Origin: Methylomarinovum caldicuralii
GTDB lineage: Bacteria; Pseudomonadota; Gammaproteobacteria; Methylococcales; Methylothermaceae
Direction: 5' to 3'
Assembly (NCBI RefSeq): GCF_033126985.1
Contig: NZ_AP024714.1
Span: forward strand, 2,000,990 to 2,064,989
DNA length: 64,000 nucleotides
This document shows positions 20,645 to 29,624 of this stretch, piece by piece (the first letter of the stretch is position 1; every line of letters starts with the position of its first letter). Below the pieces are notes generated by a model. The model had not been told where the DNA came from. It worked only from the letters and a program-made list of their open reading frames with translations, and searched no databases. Position numbers and translations under genes: made by a program.

Positions 20645-21348
20645 CCGTGCCACAGCCAAAGTCCTACGGCGATGGCGGAAAAACTGAACCATTGTAAGGC
20701 ATATCCCCGGCTGCGTTCCGGCCGGATGTGCGCCAATTCCCAGGCCCGCACGTAGCCCTCCTCCGCCTCAGGATCGAGTTTGATCTGGAAATCGGCCACC
20801 GGGCGGCCGAGCCGCGCCGCGGCCGCCTCGGGTTCCAGCACCTGGACCACGCTGGGCCAGCCCGGCGACAGACGGCGCATTCCCGGCAGGTCCATGCCGG
20901 CCCGGGGAAAGGCATCGACCCATCCCGCCACCGTCACCGCATGGTCACCGAGGGAGACGTCCGGCAGCGTGCGGCGGTCGGCGGCGGCCGGCACCCAGCC
21001 GCGGTTGACCAGCACGATCCGGCCGCTGGGGAGCAACAGCGGTGTCAGGACTTCGTAGCCGGCCCGTCCCTGGTGCGTGCGCCCGTCGAGCAGAAACTGG
21101 TGCCTGCCGTCCCAGACGCCCTTCACCCGGACGTGGCGGTAGCGCCCCAGCTGCGCCAGGGTTTCCTCCCCGTCCAAAACCAGCGGCGGCTGCTGCCAGC
21201 GCCGGGCCTGCAGATCCAACAGCGCCTGTTTCTCCGCCGCCCGCCGCAGCTGCCAGTTCCCCAGGTTCAGGAACGCAACCACGGCGACCAGCGTCAAAAG
21301 TGTCATCAGGAGACTGGGTTTGAAAAGGATGTTACGGCGTTTTACCAT
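20617..21348 (-). CDS. SURF1-family cytochrome oxidase biogenesis protein
   Basis: 243 residues with the SURF1 pattern: TM1 near the N-terminus (LLMTLLTLVAVVAFLNLGNWQLRR), motifs GRYRHVRVKGVW, HQGRAGYEVLTPL and VNRGWVPA, and a final TM (GYALQWFSFSAIAVGLWLWHGW). SURF1 aids insertion of heme a into the catalytic subunit. It begins a minus-strand run into the small membrane protein, ctaA-ftsY, ftsE and ftsX. A terminator between coxC and this gene implies a separate promoter. Confidence 0.94.
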   Translation of the reverse strand: MVKRRNILFKPSLLMTLLTLVAVVAFLNLGNWQLRRAAEKQALLDLQARRWQQPPLVLDGEETLAQLGRYRHVRVKGVWDGRHQFLLDGRTHQGRAGYEVLTPLLLPSGRIVLVNRGWVPAAADRRTLPDVSLGDHAVTVAGWVDAFPRAGMDLPGMRRLSPGWPSVVQVLEPEAAAARLGRPVADFQIKLDPEAEEGYVRAWELAHIRPERSRGYALQWFSFSAIAVGLWLWHGWKRARRRV

Positions 21349-21380
21349 GACCGATTTCGCAGCGGTGTTTTTTCATCATC

Positions 21381-21620
21381 ATGCTCATTAGACTGATCAT
21401 CCTCGCCGCATTCGTCGGCATCGTCGTCAGCCTCGGCTCCGCCCTCTACTACCTCCTCAACGATCCGAGCCGCTCACCGCGCACCGCCAAGGCGCTGACC
21501 ACCCGCATCTCCCTGTCGCTGGTCCTGTTCTTCTTCCTGCTATTTGCCGCCTTCAAAGGCTGGATCAAGCCTCACGGCATCCGCCCGCTGCCCCAGGCAA
21601 CAAAAAAGGCGCTGCCCTGA
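21381..21620 (+). CDS. Twin-transmembrane protein (DUF2909 family)
   Basis: 79 residues with two hydrophobic helices (IRLIILAAFVGIVVSLGSALYYLL and ISLSLVLFFFLLFAAF) around a short polar loop. Proteins of this family are typical residents of cytochrome oxidase clusters between coxC and surf1. It is encoded on the opposite strand to its neighbours. Its last codons contain the coxC terminator, so RNA structure and coding sequence are superimposed. The molecular role is unknown. Confidence 0.85.
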   Translation: MLIRLIILAAFVGIVVSLGSALYYLLNDPSRSPRTAKALTTRISLSLVLFFFLLFAAFKGWIKPHGIRPLPQATKKALP

Positions 21621-21630
21621 AAGCAGCGCC
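21602..21630 (-). terminator. Rho-independent terminator of the cox operon
   Basis: Minus strand GGCGCTGC and GCAGCGCC pair perfectly around a short loop, followed by TTTTTTG, 25 bases past the coxC stop. It overlaps the final codons and stop of the oppositely oriented DUF2909 gene. Confidence 0.9.
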
Positions 21631-21654
21631 CCTTGGCTGGATGAGCGGAACCGC

Positions 21655-22524
21655 TCAGAGCCAGTACACGAAGATGAACAGGCCCAGCCAGACCACGTCC
21701 ACAAAGTGCCAGTACCACGCCGCCGCTTCGAAGGCGAAGTGGTGCTCGGCATCGAAATGGCCCCGCAGGGCGCGGAGCAACACCACGGCCAGGAAGATCG
21801 TGCCGATGGTCACGTGGAAGCCATGGAAGCCGGTGAGCATAAAGAAAGTGGAACCATAGATCCCGGCCCCGAGGGTCAGGCCCATTTCGGTGTAGGCGTG
21901 ATAGTACTCGTACGCCTGGAAGCCGACAAAGAGGAAACCCAGGGCGATAGTAGCGATCAGCCCCTTGACGAACTGGCTCCGGTCGTTCTTGAGCAGCCCC
22001 CAGTGGGCCCAGGTGACCGTGGCGCCGCTGGAAAGCAGGATCAGGGTGTTGAGCGCCGGAAGCCCCCAGGGCTCCATGGGTTCGAACTCGCCGCCGATAT
22101 GGGCCGGGCCGTTGGTGGGCCACTCCGGTGCGTAATCCGGCCACAACAGATGGGTGAAAGCCCCCACACCGGTGGTGCCTTCCCCGCCCAGCCAGGGAAC
22201 CGCGTACATGCGCACGTAGAACAGGCTGCCAAAGAAAGCGGCGAAGAACATCACCTCCGAGGCGATGAACCAGATCATGCCCCAGCGGAAGGAACGCTCC
22301 ACCTGGGCGTCGTAAAGGCCGTTGAGCCCCTCGTTGATGACTTCGCCGAACCAGCCCGCCATCATGCCGAGGACGGTCAACAGCCCCAGCACCATGAAGA
22401 AGGGCCCCGCGCCGGAGCCGATCAGCATCGCCCCGAAGCCACCCAGAAACAGGGTCAGACCGATGGAACCGATGATCGGCCATCGGGCCTGGTGTGGCAG
22501 ATAATAACCGCTTGCAGATGCCAT
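21655..22524 (-). CDS. coxC: Cytochrome c oxidase subunit III
   Basis: 289-residue polytopic subunit with the conserved WFIASEVMFFAAFF helix, the HWGLLKND helix, FHGFHVTIGTIFL and the C-terminal AAWYWHFVDVVWLGLFIFVYW. It stabilises the oxidase and the D-channel proton supply. The usual cox11-type ctaG gene that often sits between coxA and coxC is absent; only a 38-residue membrane peptide gene lies there. Confidence 0.97.
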   Translation of the reverse strand: MASASGYYLPHQARWPIIGSIGLTLFLGGFGAMLIGSGAGPFFMVLGLLTVLGMMAGWFGEVINEGLNGLYDAQVERSFRWGMIWFIASEVMFFAAFFGSLFYVRMYAVPWLGGEGTTGVGAFTHLLWPDYAPEWPTNGPAHIGGEFEPMEPWGLPALNTLILLSSGATVTWAHWGLLKNDRSQFVKGLIATIALGFLFVGFQAYEYYHAYTEMGLTLGAGIYGSTFFMLTGFHGFHVTIGTIFLAVVLLRALRGHFDAEHHFAFEAAAWYWHFVDVVWLGLFIFVYWL

Positions 22525-22549
22525 AACTCTCCCCTATGTCGTTACTGTC

Positions 22550-22666
22550 TTATTTTGTTCCGCCCGCCGGCAGACCGAATACGTTGTACAGCGCGAGCAG
22601 ATAGAACACCAAGGCCACCAGCCCCAGCAGAGCGGCCAGAATGAGATTTTTCTTGCGGATATCCAT
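22550..22666 (-). CDS. Cytochrome oxidase small assembly protein-like peptide (38 residues)
   Basis: A 38-codon gene between coxA and coxC with a basic N-terminus (MDIRKKNL) and a single hydrophobic helix (ILAALLGLVALVFYLLALYNVFGL). Comparable single-helix peptides occupy this place in other proteobacterial cox operons and are annotated as small assembly proteins. The spacing (47 bases after coxA, 25 before coxC) fits an operon member. Confidence 0.75.
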   Translation of the reverse strand: MDIRKKNLILAALLGLVALVFYLLALYNVFGLPAGGTK

Positions 22667-22713
22667 GCGCGTTCCGTGAAGGCCGGCCCCGCCTTCGGGC
22701 GGGGCCGGATCCG

Positions 22714-24321
22714 TCATTCTTCGGCGACCGCCTTCTGGATGTCGATACCCTCGAAGGAATGATGATACGGCATCGGCGAAGGCAGATTCCATTCCAGTCC
22801 ATGGGACTTGGCGCCCTCCCAGACCTCGTCGCCGACCTTCTCGCCTTCACCCTTGACGCACTTGTAGACGATGTAGATCAGCAGCAGCTGGGTGAAACCG
22901 AAGATGAAGGCCCCGACGGTGGACATCTGGTTGAACTCGGTGAACTGCACCGCGTAGTCGGGGATCCGCCGCGGCATCCCCGCCAGTCCCAGGAAGTGCT
23001 GGGGCATGAACAGCAGGTTGAAGCCAAGGAACGACAGCCAGAAGTGGAGTTTGCCCAGCTTCTCGTCGTACATGGTACCGGTCCACTTGGGCAGCCAGTA
23101 GAACAGGCCAGCGAAGATGGCGAACACCCCGCCACCCACGAGGGTGTAGTGGAAATGGGCGACGATGAAGTAGTTGTCGTGGTAGTACAGGTCCACCGGC
23201 GCCTGGGACATCATGATGCCGGTAAAGCCTCCGATCACGAACAGCACCAGGAAACCGAGAGCGTGCAGCATCGGCGTCTCGAAGGTCAGCGAGCCCTTCC
23301 ACATGGTGGCGAGCCAGTTGAACACCTTCACCCCGGTGGGCACGGCGATCAGCATGGTGGCGTACATGAAGTACAGCTCCGCCGGCACCGGCATACCGAC
23401 GGTGAACTGATGGTGGGCCCAGACGATGAAGGACAGGAAGCCGATCACCGCGGTGGCGAACACCATCGAATTCTTGCCGAACAGCGGCTTGCGGGAGAAG
23501 GTCGGGACGACCTGGGAGATGATGCCGAAGGCCGGCAGGACGATGATGTACACCTCGGGATGACCGAAAAACCAGAACAGATGCTGGAACAGCACCGGGT
23601 CACCGCCGCCGGCGGCATCGAAGAAGCTGGTGTCGAAGAACTTATCGGTCAGCAGCATGGTGACCCCGCCCGCCAGCACCGGCATCACCAGGATCAGCAG
23701 GAAGGCGGTGATGAGCCAGGCCCAGCAGAACATCGGCATTTTCATCATCGTCATTCCCGGTGCGCGCAGGTTGAAGATGGTGACGATGATGTTGATCGCC
23801 GCCATAATCGACGACAGCCCCAGCAGGTGGACACTGAAGATGGTGAACGGCAGGGCGTTGCCGAACTGCAGCACCAGCGGCGGATAGAGGGTCCAGCCGG
23901 AGGCCACCGCCCCGCCGTCCATGAACAGCGTGGCGCTCAGCATGGCGGCGGCGAACGGCAGCACCCAGAAGCTCCAGTTGTTCATCCGCGGCAGGGCCAT
24001 GTCCGGCGCCCCGATCATCGGCGGAATCATCCAGTTGGCGAATCCGGCGAAAGCCGGCATCACCGCCCCGAACACCATGATCAGGGCGTGCAGGGTGGTC
24101 ATCTGGTTGAAGAAATGCGGGTCCACCAGCTGCAGGCCGGGCTGGTACAGCTCGGCGCGGATAATGAGCGCCATCGTCCCGCCCACCAGGAACATGACCA
24201 TGGCGAAGGTCAGGTACAAGGTACCGATGTCCTTGTGGTTGGTGGTGGTGATCCAGCGCATGATGCCCTTGGCCGGGCCGTGTTCATGCTCTGCGGTATG
24301 GGTATCTGCTACCGTTGCCAT
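22714..24321 (-). CDS. coxA: Cytochrome c oxidase subunit I
   Basis: 535-residue catalytic subunit carrying heme a and the heme a3-CuB centre that reduces oxygen to water and pumps protons. Visible motifs are HALIMVFGAVMPAFAGFANW (low-spin heme histidine and D-channel region), GHPEVYIIVLPAFG (CuB histidine, cross-linked tyrosine and A-type glutamate), AHHQFTVGMPVP, and HDNYFIVAHFHYTLVGG (paired heme histidines). It is an A-type heme-copper oxidase. A strong AGAGGTAGAGG precedes the ATG at 24321. Confidence 0.98.
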   Translation of the reverse strand: MATVADTHTAEHEHGPAKGIMRWITTTNHKDIGTLYLTFAMVMFLVGGTMALIIRAELYQPGLQLVDPHFFNQMTTLHALIMVFGAVMPAFAGFANWMIPPMIGAPDMALPRMNNWSFWVLPFAAAMLSATLFMDGGAVASGWTLYPPLVLQFGNALPFTIFSVHLLGLSSIMAAINIIVTIFNLRAPGMTMMKMPMFCWAWLITAFLLILVMPVLAGGVTMLLTDKFFDTSFFDAAGGGDPVLFQHLFWFFGHPEVYIIVLPAFGIISQVVPTFSRKPLFGKNSMVFATAVIGFLSFIVWAHHQFTVGMPVPAELYFMYATMLIAVPTGVKVFNWLATMWKGSLTFETPMLHALGFLVLFVIGGFTGIMMSQAPVDLYYHDNYFIVAHFHYTLVGGGVFAIFAGLFYWLPKWTGTMYDEKLGKLHFWLSFLGFNLLFMPQHFLGLAGMPRRIPDYAVQFTEFNQMSTVGAFIFGFTQLLLIYIVYKCVKGEGEKVGDEVWEGAKSHGLEWNLPSPMPYHHSFEGIDIQKAVAEE

Positions 24322-24356
24322 TTGCCTCTACCTCTATCGTTGAATAGCCAAATCTG

Positions 24357-25487
24357 TCAGCGGGCGTCGGCGATGTCTTCCGGCGTCACCACATCCCCGG
24401 TGTCGTTGCCGAAGGCATTGCGGACATAGGTAATGACGGCGGCCAGATCCGCGTCGCTGATGTTCTCGTCGCTGCCGAAGGCCGGCATCGCGCCCTTGCC
24501 TTCGAGGACGATCTCGATCATCGCGTCCACGTCGTCGGTAGCCACGGGGCTGCCCGCCAGCGCCGGGAAGGTGCCCGGGATGCCGCTGCCGTCGGCTTGA
24601 TGGCAGCTGGCGCAGTGGGTGTTGTAGGCTTCGCGCCCGCGTTCCATCGCCACCTGCAGATTCCATCCCTGGGCAGCGGCCCGACCGCCGGCCAGTTTCT
24701 GCTTCTGCTCAGCCACCCAGGCTTGGTATTCCTCCTTGGTCACCGCCTTGACCACGATGGGCATGTAGCCGTGATCGCGTCCACACAGCTCGGCGCACTG
24801 GCCGCGGTAGATCCCGGGTTTTTCGATCTCCACCCAGGCGGCGTTGACAAAACCGGGAATGGCATCCTTCTTCCAGCCGAAGGCCGGCACCCACCAGGCG
24901 TGGATCACGTCGGCGGCGGTGATGAGGAAGCGGATCTTGGTGTTGACCGGCACCACCAGCGGGTGATCGACGTTAAGCAGGTAGTTGGGAACGGTCTTGG
25001 GATCGATACCGGAACCGAGCTGGCGGGCACGGTTGCTGGCCTCGTCCAGGCTGCTGAAGAAGGCGATGCCTTCCTTCGGATATTCGTAGTGCCACTTCCA
25101 CTGGTAGCCGGTGACCTTGATGTCCATCTCGGCGCCGCTGGTGTCTTCGATTTCGATCAACGCTTTGGTGGAAGGCACCGCCAAGCCGATGAGGATCAGC
25201 ACCGGAATGATGGTCCAGACCACTTCCAGTTTCAGGTTTTCATGGAACTTGGCCGGCACCGGGTGCTTGGACTTGCGGTGGTTGATGATGGAATAGAACA
25301 TCACCCCGAAGACCACCACCGCGATACCCACGCAGACCCAGATGGCGTACATGTGGAAGTCGTAGATGACGCGGCTGGTTTCGGTCGGACCGACCGGAAT
25401 GTTGAGATGATAATCGGCCCAGGCGGCCTCCCCCACCAAAGCCAGGATCGCTGCGACGAACAAGCGCTCGAGTTTATTCAAGTTCAC
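24357..25487 (-). CDS. coxB: Cytochrome c oxidase subunit II with fused cytochrome c domain (caa3 type)
   Basis: 376 residues: signal-like N-terminus, two TM segments, and a CuA domain with ligands in AWWVPAFG and YRGQCAELCGRDHGYMP. A C-terminal c-type cytochrome follows, with CASCH near residue 294 and a Met ligand in KGAMPAFG. The fusion makes this a caa3-type oxidase that can accept electrons through its own heme c. The start is a GTG at 25487 with GGGGAG eight bases upstream. It heads the coxB-coxA-small-coxC operon. Confidence 0.96.
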   Translation of the reverse strand: MNLNKLERLFVAAILALVGEAAWADYHLNIPVGPTETSRVIYDFHMYAIWVCVGIAVVVFGVMFYSIINHRKSKHPVPAKFHENLKLEVVWTIIPVLILIGLAVPSTKALIEIEDTSGAEMDIKVTGYQWKWHYEYPKEGIAFFSSLDEASNRARQLGSGIDPKTVPNYLLNVDHPLVVPVNTKIRFLITAADVIHAWWVPAFGWKKDAIPGFVNAAWVEIEKPGIYRGQCAELCGRDHGYMPIVVKAVTKEEYQAWVAEQKQKLAGGRAAAQGWNLQVAMERGREAYNTHCASCHQADGSGIPGTFPALAGSPVATDDVDAMIEIVLEGKGAMPAFGSDENISDADLAAVITYVRNAFGNDTGDVVTPEDIADAR

Positions 25488-25538
25488 GGAACACTCCCCT
25501 CAAGTTTTGCAACCACGAAAACCGATCTTTGACGATCT

Positions 25539-26009
25539 CTAAAACGCCTGGATGCGGAGCTGCCGCAGCATCCCCGCCAGACGCATTTTTTCTTCTTCCG
25601 CCAGAAAAGCGCCGACCTCCACCCACTTGCCGTGGGATCCGACCCGCAACCGCGGCGCCGGCCCCGGCTGCCATTCGACCCGGAACCAAGCCCGCAGGAA
25701 CTCCCGCCGTTCCTTCCGGTCCGGTCCCTTATGTTCGATCTGGATAGTGTCTCGGGAGACGGTGATGGTTTCCCGTACCGCACCCTGCCGCATACTATAA
25801 CTCAGGGCGTAGCCGAGCAACAGCAGCTCGCCCCCGGAGAACGGCAGCACCAGCCACGCCCCCACGGCGGCGAAACCCAGACCGATCGCCCCCATCATCA
25901 ACCCCATCATGCCGATCAGCAAACGGGCCTGGGAGGGCGTCAGGGAAGCGTTGGGACGCAGCACCAGACGAAACTCCTCCTCGCTGGCGCCGCGGTGCCG
26001 TTCGATCAT
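25539..26009 (-). CDS. DUF2244 family membrane protein
   Basis: 156 residues with two TM helices in the N-terminal half (LLIGMMGLMMGAIGLGFAAVGAWLVLPF and a second one, GELLLLGYALSYSM) and a soluble C-terminus (VRETITVSRDTIQIEHKG, FLRAWFRVEW, VEVGAFLAEEEK). DUF2244 proteins recur next to cytochrome oxidase genes; their biochemical role is not known. The gene is 51 bases upstream of coxB on the same strand and may lead the operon. Confidence 0.85.
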   Translation of the reverse strand: MIERHRGASEEEFRLVLRPNASLTPSQARLLIGMMGLMMGAIGLGFAAVGAWLVLPFSGGELLLLGYALSYSMRQGAVRETITVSRDTIQIEHKGPDRKERREFLRAWFRVEWQPGPAPRLRVGSHGKWVEVGAFLAEEEKMRLAGMLRQLRIQAF

Positions 26010-26075
26010 TTGGTAATAAGCATGTGCTAAATTTGGTTTAATGTAGCCGATAAGCCGCTGACACTCAAGGTCATT

Positions 26076-27008
26076 ATGCCCATCCCTTTGACATACGCAA
26101 AAAAACCTCCGCTCCCGGGGCTGGTTCTGCTACTGTCGCCGCTGCCTGCCTGGAGCCACGGCGGCCTGGAAGACGACCTCTGGCGGGCCTGGACATTCAC
26201 CCCGGAAATCCTGGCGCCGCTGCTGCTGACGGGGCTGGTCTACGCCCGCGGCTGCTGGCGGCGTCACCGCCAGCACCGCCCGGTGCCGGTCGGGCAGATC
26301 GCCGCTTTCTGTCTGGGAATTCTGTGTTTCTTCATCGCGCTGCAATCGCCCATCGAACCGCTCTCGGATCATTTCTTGTTCATCCACCAGATCGAACACC
26401 TGCTGCTGCGGGTCTTCGCCCCCCTGCTCATGATCCTGGCCATGCCCCTGGCACCGCTGATTCAGGGGCTTCCCCGCCGGGCCCGCCATTCCCTGCTGGC
26501 GCCCTTGGTCAGAAGCCGCCTGGCCCGCGGGCTCTATGGCTTTTTCAGCCATCCTTTGGTGGCGCCGGTCCTGTTCGTCGCCACTTTGGTGGTGTGGCAG
26601 ATCCCCACCCTGCACGACCGGGCGGTGCAGGACCTTCTGCTCCACGACCTGATGCACCTGAGCATGATCGTCACCGGCTTTTTCTTCTGGTGGCTGATCG
26701 CCGACCCCCGCGGCACCCGAGCCAGACTCCCCTACGGGCTGCGCCTGATCGTCCTGTGGGCGGTGACGATCCCCAACACCCTCCTGGGAGCCGGCATCAC
26801 CCTGAGCAGGCAGCCGCTCTACCAAGTCTATGACGTCCTTACCGGCCGCTGGGGGATCGACCGGCTGATGGATCAGCAGATCGGGGGCATTCTCATCTGG
26901 GGGCCCGGCGCGATGATGGGGGTGATCGGCACCGGGGTGGTGTTTCTGGTCTGGATCCGGGCGGAAAGGAAACGGCCCGCCGGCCCTCACCTGAGCGCGG
27001 TCACGTAG
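26076..27008 (+). CDS. ctaG: Cytochrome c oxidase assembly factor, caa3-type CtaG
   Basis: 310 residues with about seven TM segments and the conserved histidine pattern of the caa3_CtaG family (SHGGLEDD, FIHQIEHLLLRVFAPLL, LLHDLMHLSMIV, DQQIGGILIWGPGAMM). In Bacillus, CtaG is needed for the caa3 oxidase, consistent with the fused cytochrome c in coxB. It is unrelated in sequence to Cox11, for which no gene is seen here. It is divergent from DUF2244, with 66 bases between that hold both promoters. Its 3' end overlaps bioC by 22 bases. Confidence 0.92.
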   Translation: MPIPLTYAKKPPLPGLVLLLSPLPAWSHGGLEDDLWRAWTFTPEILAPLLLTGLVYARGCWRRHRQHRPVPVGQIAAFCLGILCFFIALQSPIEPLSDHFLFIHQIEHLLLRVFAPLLMILAMPLAPLIQGLPRRARHSLLAPLVRSRLARGLYGFFSHPLVAPVLFVATLVVWQIPTLHDRAVQDLLLHDLMHLSMIVTGFFFWWLIADPRGTRARLPYGLRLIVLWAVTIPNTLLGAGITLSRQPLYQVYDVLTGRWGIDRLMDQQIGGILIWGPGAMMGVIGTGVVFLVWIRAERKRPAGPHLSAVT

Positions 27009-27754
27009 GTCGCCACATAGGTGGCGACCACCTGCCCCTGACGGCGCGGATAGGCCGCCTCCAGGCGTTGCCAGGCACCCTTGCCCATTAGGTGGCGGGG
27101 ACGGCCGGTCGTGACGTTGTGGGCCCCGATCTCCTTCAGGGAACGCAGCAGGGTCTTGAGGTCCGGATAGGCCAGGGACAGGGTTTCGCTGCGCAGCCGC
27201 CAGCGGCGGAAGCCGGCAGCGGCAACCGCCGCCTCCAGATCCGCCGGAGCCGGGAAGGTGTTGACGTGGCTGTAGTCGTCCACCGCCGCCCAGGCGCGGC
27301 GCAGCGTCTCCAGGGTGCCGGCCGTGAAAGTGGACAGCAGCAGGCGGCCGCCGGGCTTCAGAATCCGGGCCATTTCCGCCAGGGCCCGGGCCGGATCGAG
27401 ACACCACTGCAGGGCCAGATTGCTCACCACCAGGGCGGCGCTGCCCGTCGCCAGCGGCAGGCGTTCGGCATCGGCGGCCAGATAACGCCCGGCCGGTCCC
27501 AGCCGGGCCCGCGCCTGGTGGAGCATCCCTTCGGCCAGATCCACCAGCAGCAGGGCCGGCGGTCGCCACGCCGCCAACCGCTGTGCACACCAGCCGGTAC
27601 CGGTTCCGATGTCCACCCACCACCCCGGCGGCAGCTCTTCGGGACGGGCAGCCAGCAGGCGCTCGCCGATCTGCCGCTGCAACACCGCCTGGCGGTCGTA
27701 GCCCGGGGCGGCGGCGGAAAAGGCGCGGCGCACCAGGCGCTTGTCCCAACTCAT
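26987..27754 (-). CDS. bioC: Malonyl-ACP O-methyltransferase
   Basis: 255-residue SAM methyltransferase that caps malonyl-ACP so that the fatty acid pathway can build the pimeloyl chain for biotin. It shows the N-terminal FSAAAPGYDRQAVLQ motif of BioC, SAM loop VDIGTGTGW, and SNLALQWCLDP. It is the last gene of the biotin operon; its ATG overlaps the bioH stop (ATGA). Confidence 0.95.
   Translation of the reverse strand: MSWDKRLVRRAFSAAAPGYDRQAVLQRQIGERLLAARPEELPPGWWVDIGTGTGWCAQRLAAWRPPALLLVDLAEGMLHQARARLGPAGRYLAADAERLPLATGSAALVVSNLALQWCLDPARALAEMARILKPGGRLLLSTFTAGTLETLRRAWAAVDDYSHVNTFPAPADLEAAVAAAGFRRWRLRSETLSLAYPDLKTLLRSLKEIGAHNVTTGRPRHLMGKGAWQRLEAAYPRRQGQVVATYVATYVTALR
27008..27029. other. 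9-bp perfect hairpin at the ctaG/bioC convergence
   Basis: ggtcgccac and gtggcgacc flank the loop atag, immediately after the ctaG stop and inside the 3' coding end of bioC, where it encodes a repeated VATYVATYV. It could act as a weak bidirectional terminator. There is no T-run. Confidence 0.4.
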
Positions 27755-28476
27755 GTCAAGGCGTTCCGGATCGCTGCGGCCACCGCCGCAGGGTCGGCGA
27801 GAAAAGGCGCATGGCCGCCGGTCACTTCCAGCCAGCGGCCGCCGCTGAGGCGGGCCGCCGCCCGCATCGCCGCCGCCGGCACCAGGACGTCATCCTCACT
27901 CCCGAGCCACAGGCTGGGACAGGAAAGCTGCGGTAGCGCGGCGCGCAAATCCCACTGCCGCAGCCAGGACAGGCCGGCCAGCAGCGTTTCCAAGGGCGGC
28001 GGCGGCCGCTGCCGCCACAACTGTGTCAGGGACCTGGCCGCAGGACCGCCCTTCGCCACAAGAGCCAGGAAACGGCGCAGGCCGCGCACCGGATCCTCCC
28101 GGACCCGCCGCTCCAGGTCGGAGAATGCGGCCGCCGCCATGCCCGCCCAGTCGGGCGCGGCCAGAAAGCGGGGATTGCTGGCCACCAGCACCAGACCGGT
28201 GACCCGCTCGGGATAGCGGTGCGCCAGCTGGAGCGCCAGCTGCCCCCCCAGGGACCATCCCAGCCAGCCCGCCGCCGGGACCTGTTCTGCCAGGGCGGCG
28301 ATCAAGGCCGGCGCAGCGTCGGCGCGGCAAACCGGCGGCAGGTCCACCAGCAGCAGCTGGAAATGGTGCGCCAACTGCTCGACCAGCGCGCCCCAGACGC
28401 CGCTGTGCATGGCCCAGCCGGGAAGCAACACCAGCGGCGGGCCGCAGCCCACCCGCCTGACCGTCAGCCGGATCAC
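27751..28476 (-). CDS. bioH: Pimeloyl-[acyl-carrier protein] methyl ester esterase
   Basis: 241-residue alpha/beta hydrolase that frees pimeloyl-ACP methyl ester, ending the chain-building phase opened by BioC. It shows oxyanion region [12 protein letters not shown], nucleophile elbow GWSLGG (Ser near residue 74), an Asp in GSEDDVLVP and the His in [11 protein letters not shown]. The start is a GTG at 28476 overlapping the bioF stop (GTGA). Confidence 0.94.
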   Translation of the reverse strand: MIRLTVRRVGCGPPLVLLPGWAMHSGVWGALVEQLAHHFQLLLVDLPPVCRADAAPALIAALAEQVPAAGWLGWSLGGQLALQLAHRYPERVTGLVLVASNPRFLAAPDWAGMAAAAFSDLERRVREDPVRGLRRFLALVAKGGPAARSLTQLWRQRPPPPLETLLAGLSWLRQWDLRAALPQLSCPSLWLGSEDDVLVPAAAMRAAARLSGGRWLEVTGGHAPFLADPAAVAAAIRNALT

Positions 28477-29624
28477 GCCGCCAGTTCAGCCAGGGCCGCC
28501 AGCAGGCCGTCCACCTGTTCCTCGCTGTGGGCGGCGCTGAGGGTGATCCGCAGTCGGGCGCTCCCGGCCGGCACCGTGGGCGGGCGGATCGGCGCCACCC
28601 AGTATCCCCGTTCCAGCAACCGCCGGCTCCAGCGCAGCGCCCGCGCGTTGTCGCCGACGATGAGCGGTTGGATCGGGGTCGGCGACGGCAGCAGCGGCAG
28701 GCCGAACCGCTCCGCACCGCGGCGGAAACGGGCGGTCAGGGCCTGCAGATGCCGGCGGCGCCAGTCCTCGTCCTGCACCAGCCGCCGGGCCGCCCGCGCC
28801 GCCTCCGCCAGGGCCGGCGGCAGGGCGGTAGTGTAAATGTAGGTGCGGGCGCTCTGGAGCAGCCATTCGATCAGGTCGTCGCTGCCGGCGACGAAGGCAC
28901 CGAACACCCCCAGGGCCTTTCCCAGGGTCGCCATCAGGACCGGCACTTGGGTCTGGTCTAGACCGAAATGGGACAGGGTTCCGGCCCCCGTCTCCCCCAG
29001 GACCCCGAAGCCGTGGGCGTCGTCCACGTGGAGCCAGGCATCGTGGCGGCGGGCCAGTTCCGCCAGCTGCGGCAAGGGCGCCAGATCGCCGTCCATGCTG
29101 AAAACCGCGTCGGTGGCGATCAGCGCTTCCTCCCCCCGGCTCAGCCAGCGCTCCAGCACCTTAAGATCACCGTGGGGATAGCGGCGCAGCCGCGCCCCGG
29201 CGAGACGGGCGCCGTCCAGCAGCGAGGCGTGATTGAGGCGGTCCTCGAACACCCGCCCGCCGCGCGTCACCAGCGCACCGATGACGCCGAGGTTGGCCTG
29301 ATAGCCGGTGGAAAACACCAGGGCGCGGTCGCGGCCGGTGAAGGCCGCCAGTTCCTCCTCCAGGGCGTGATGGGGACGCAGGTGGCCGCAGACCAGATGG
29401 GAAGCCCCGCTGCCGACACCGTAGGCTTCCGCCCCCCGCCGCCAGGCGGCGACCACCTCGGGATGGTTGGCCAGCCCCAGATAGTCGTTGCTGCAGAAGT
29501 TGACCACCCGGCGGCCGTCAACCACCACCTCCGCCCCCTGGGGGCTGTCGAGCACATGGCGGTGACGGTAGAGCCCGGCGGCACGGCGCGCCGCCAGGGC
29601 GGCGCTCAGCTCAGTGACACGCAC
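28473..29624 (-). CDS. bioF: 8-amino-7-oxononanoate synthase
   Basis: 383-residue PLP enzyme joining pimeloyl-ACP and alanine. Motifs include [37 protein letters not shown] and the PLP lysine in [16 protein letters not shown]. The start is a GTG at 29624, overlapping the bioB end by 14 bases. Confidence 0.97.
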   Translation of the reverse strand: MRVTELSAALAARRAAGLYRHRHVLDSPQGAEVVVDGRRVVNFCSNDYLGLANHPEVVAAWRRGAEAYGVGSGASHLVCGHLRPHHALEEELAAFTGRDRALVFSTGYQANLGVIGALVTRGGRVFEDRLNHASLLDGARLAGARLRRYPHGDLKVLERWLSRGEEALIATDAVFSMDGDLAPLPQLAELARRHDAWLHVDDAHGFGVLGETGAGTLSHFGLDQTQVPVLMATLGKALGVFGAFVAGSDDLIEWLLQSARTYIYTTALPPALAEAARAARRLVQDEDWRRRHLQALTARFRRGAERFGLPLLPSPTPIQPLIVGDNARALRWSRRLLERGYWVAPIRPPTVPAGSARLRITLSAAHSEEQVDGLLAALAELAA

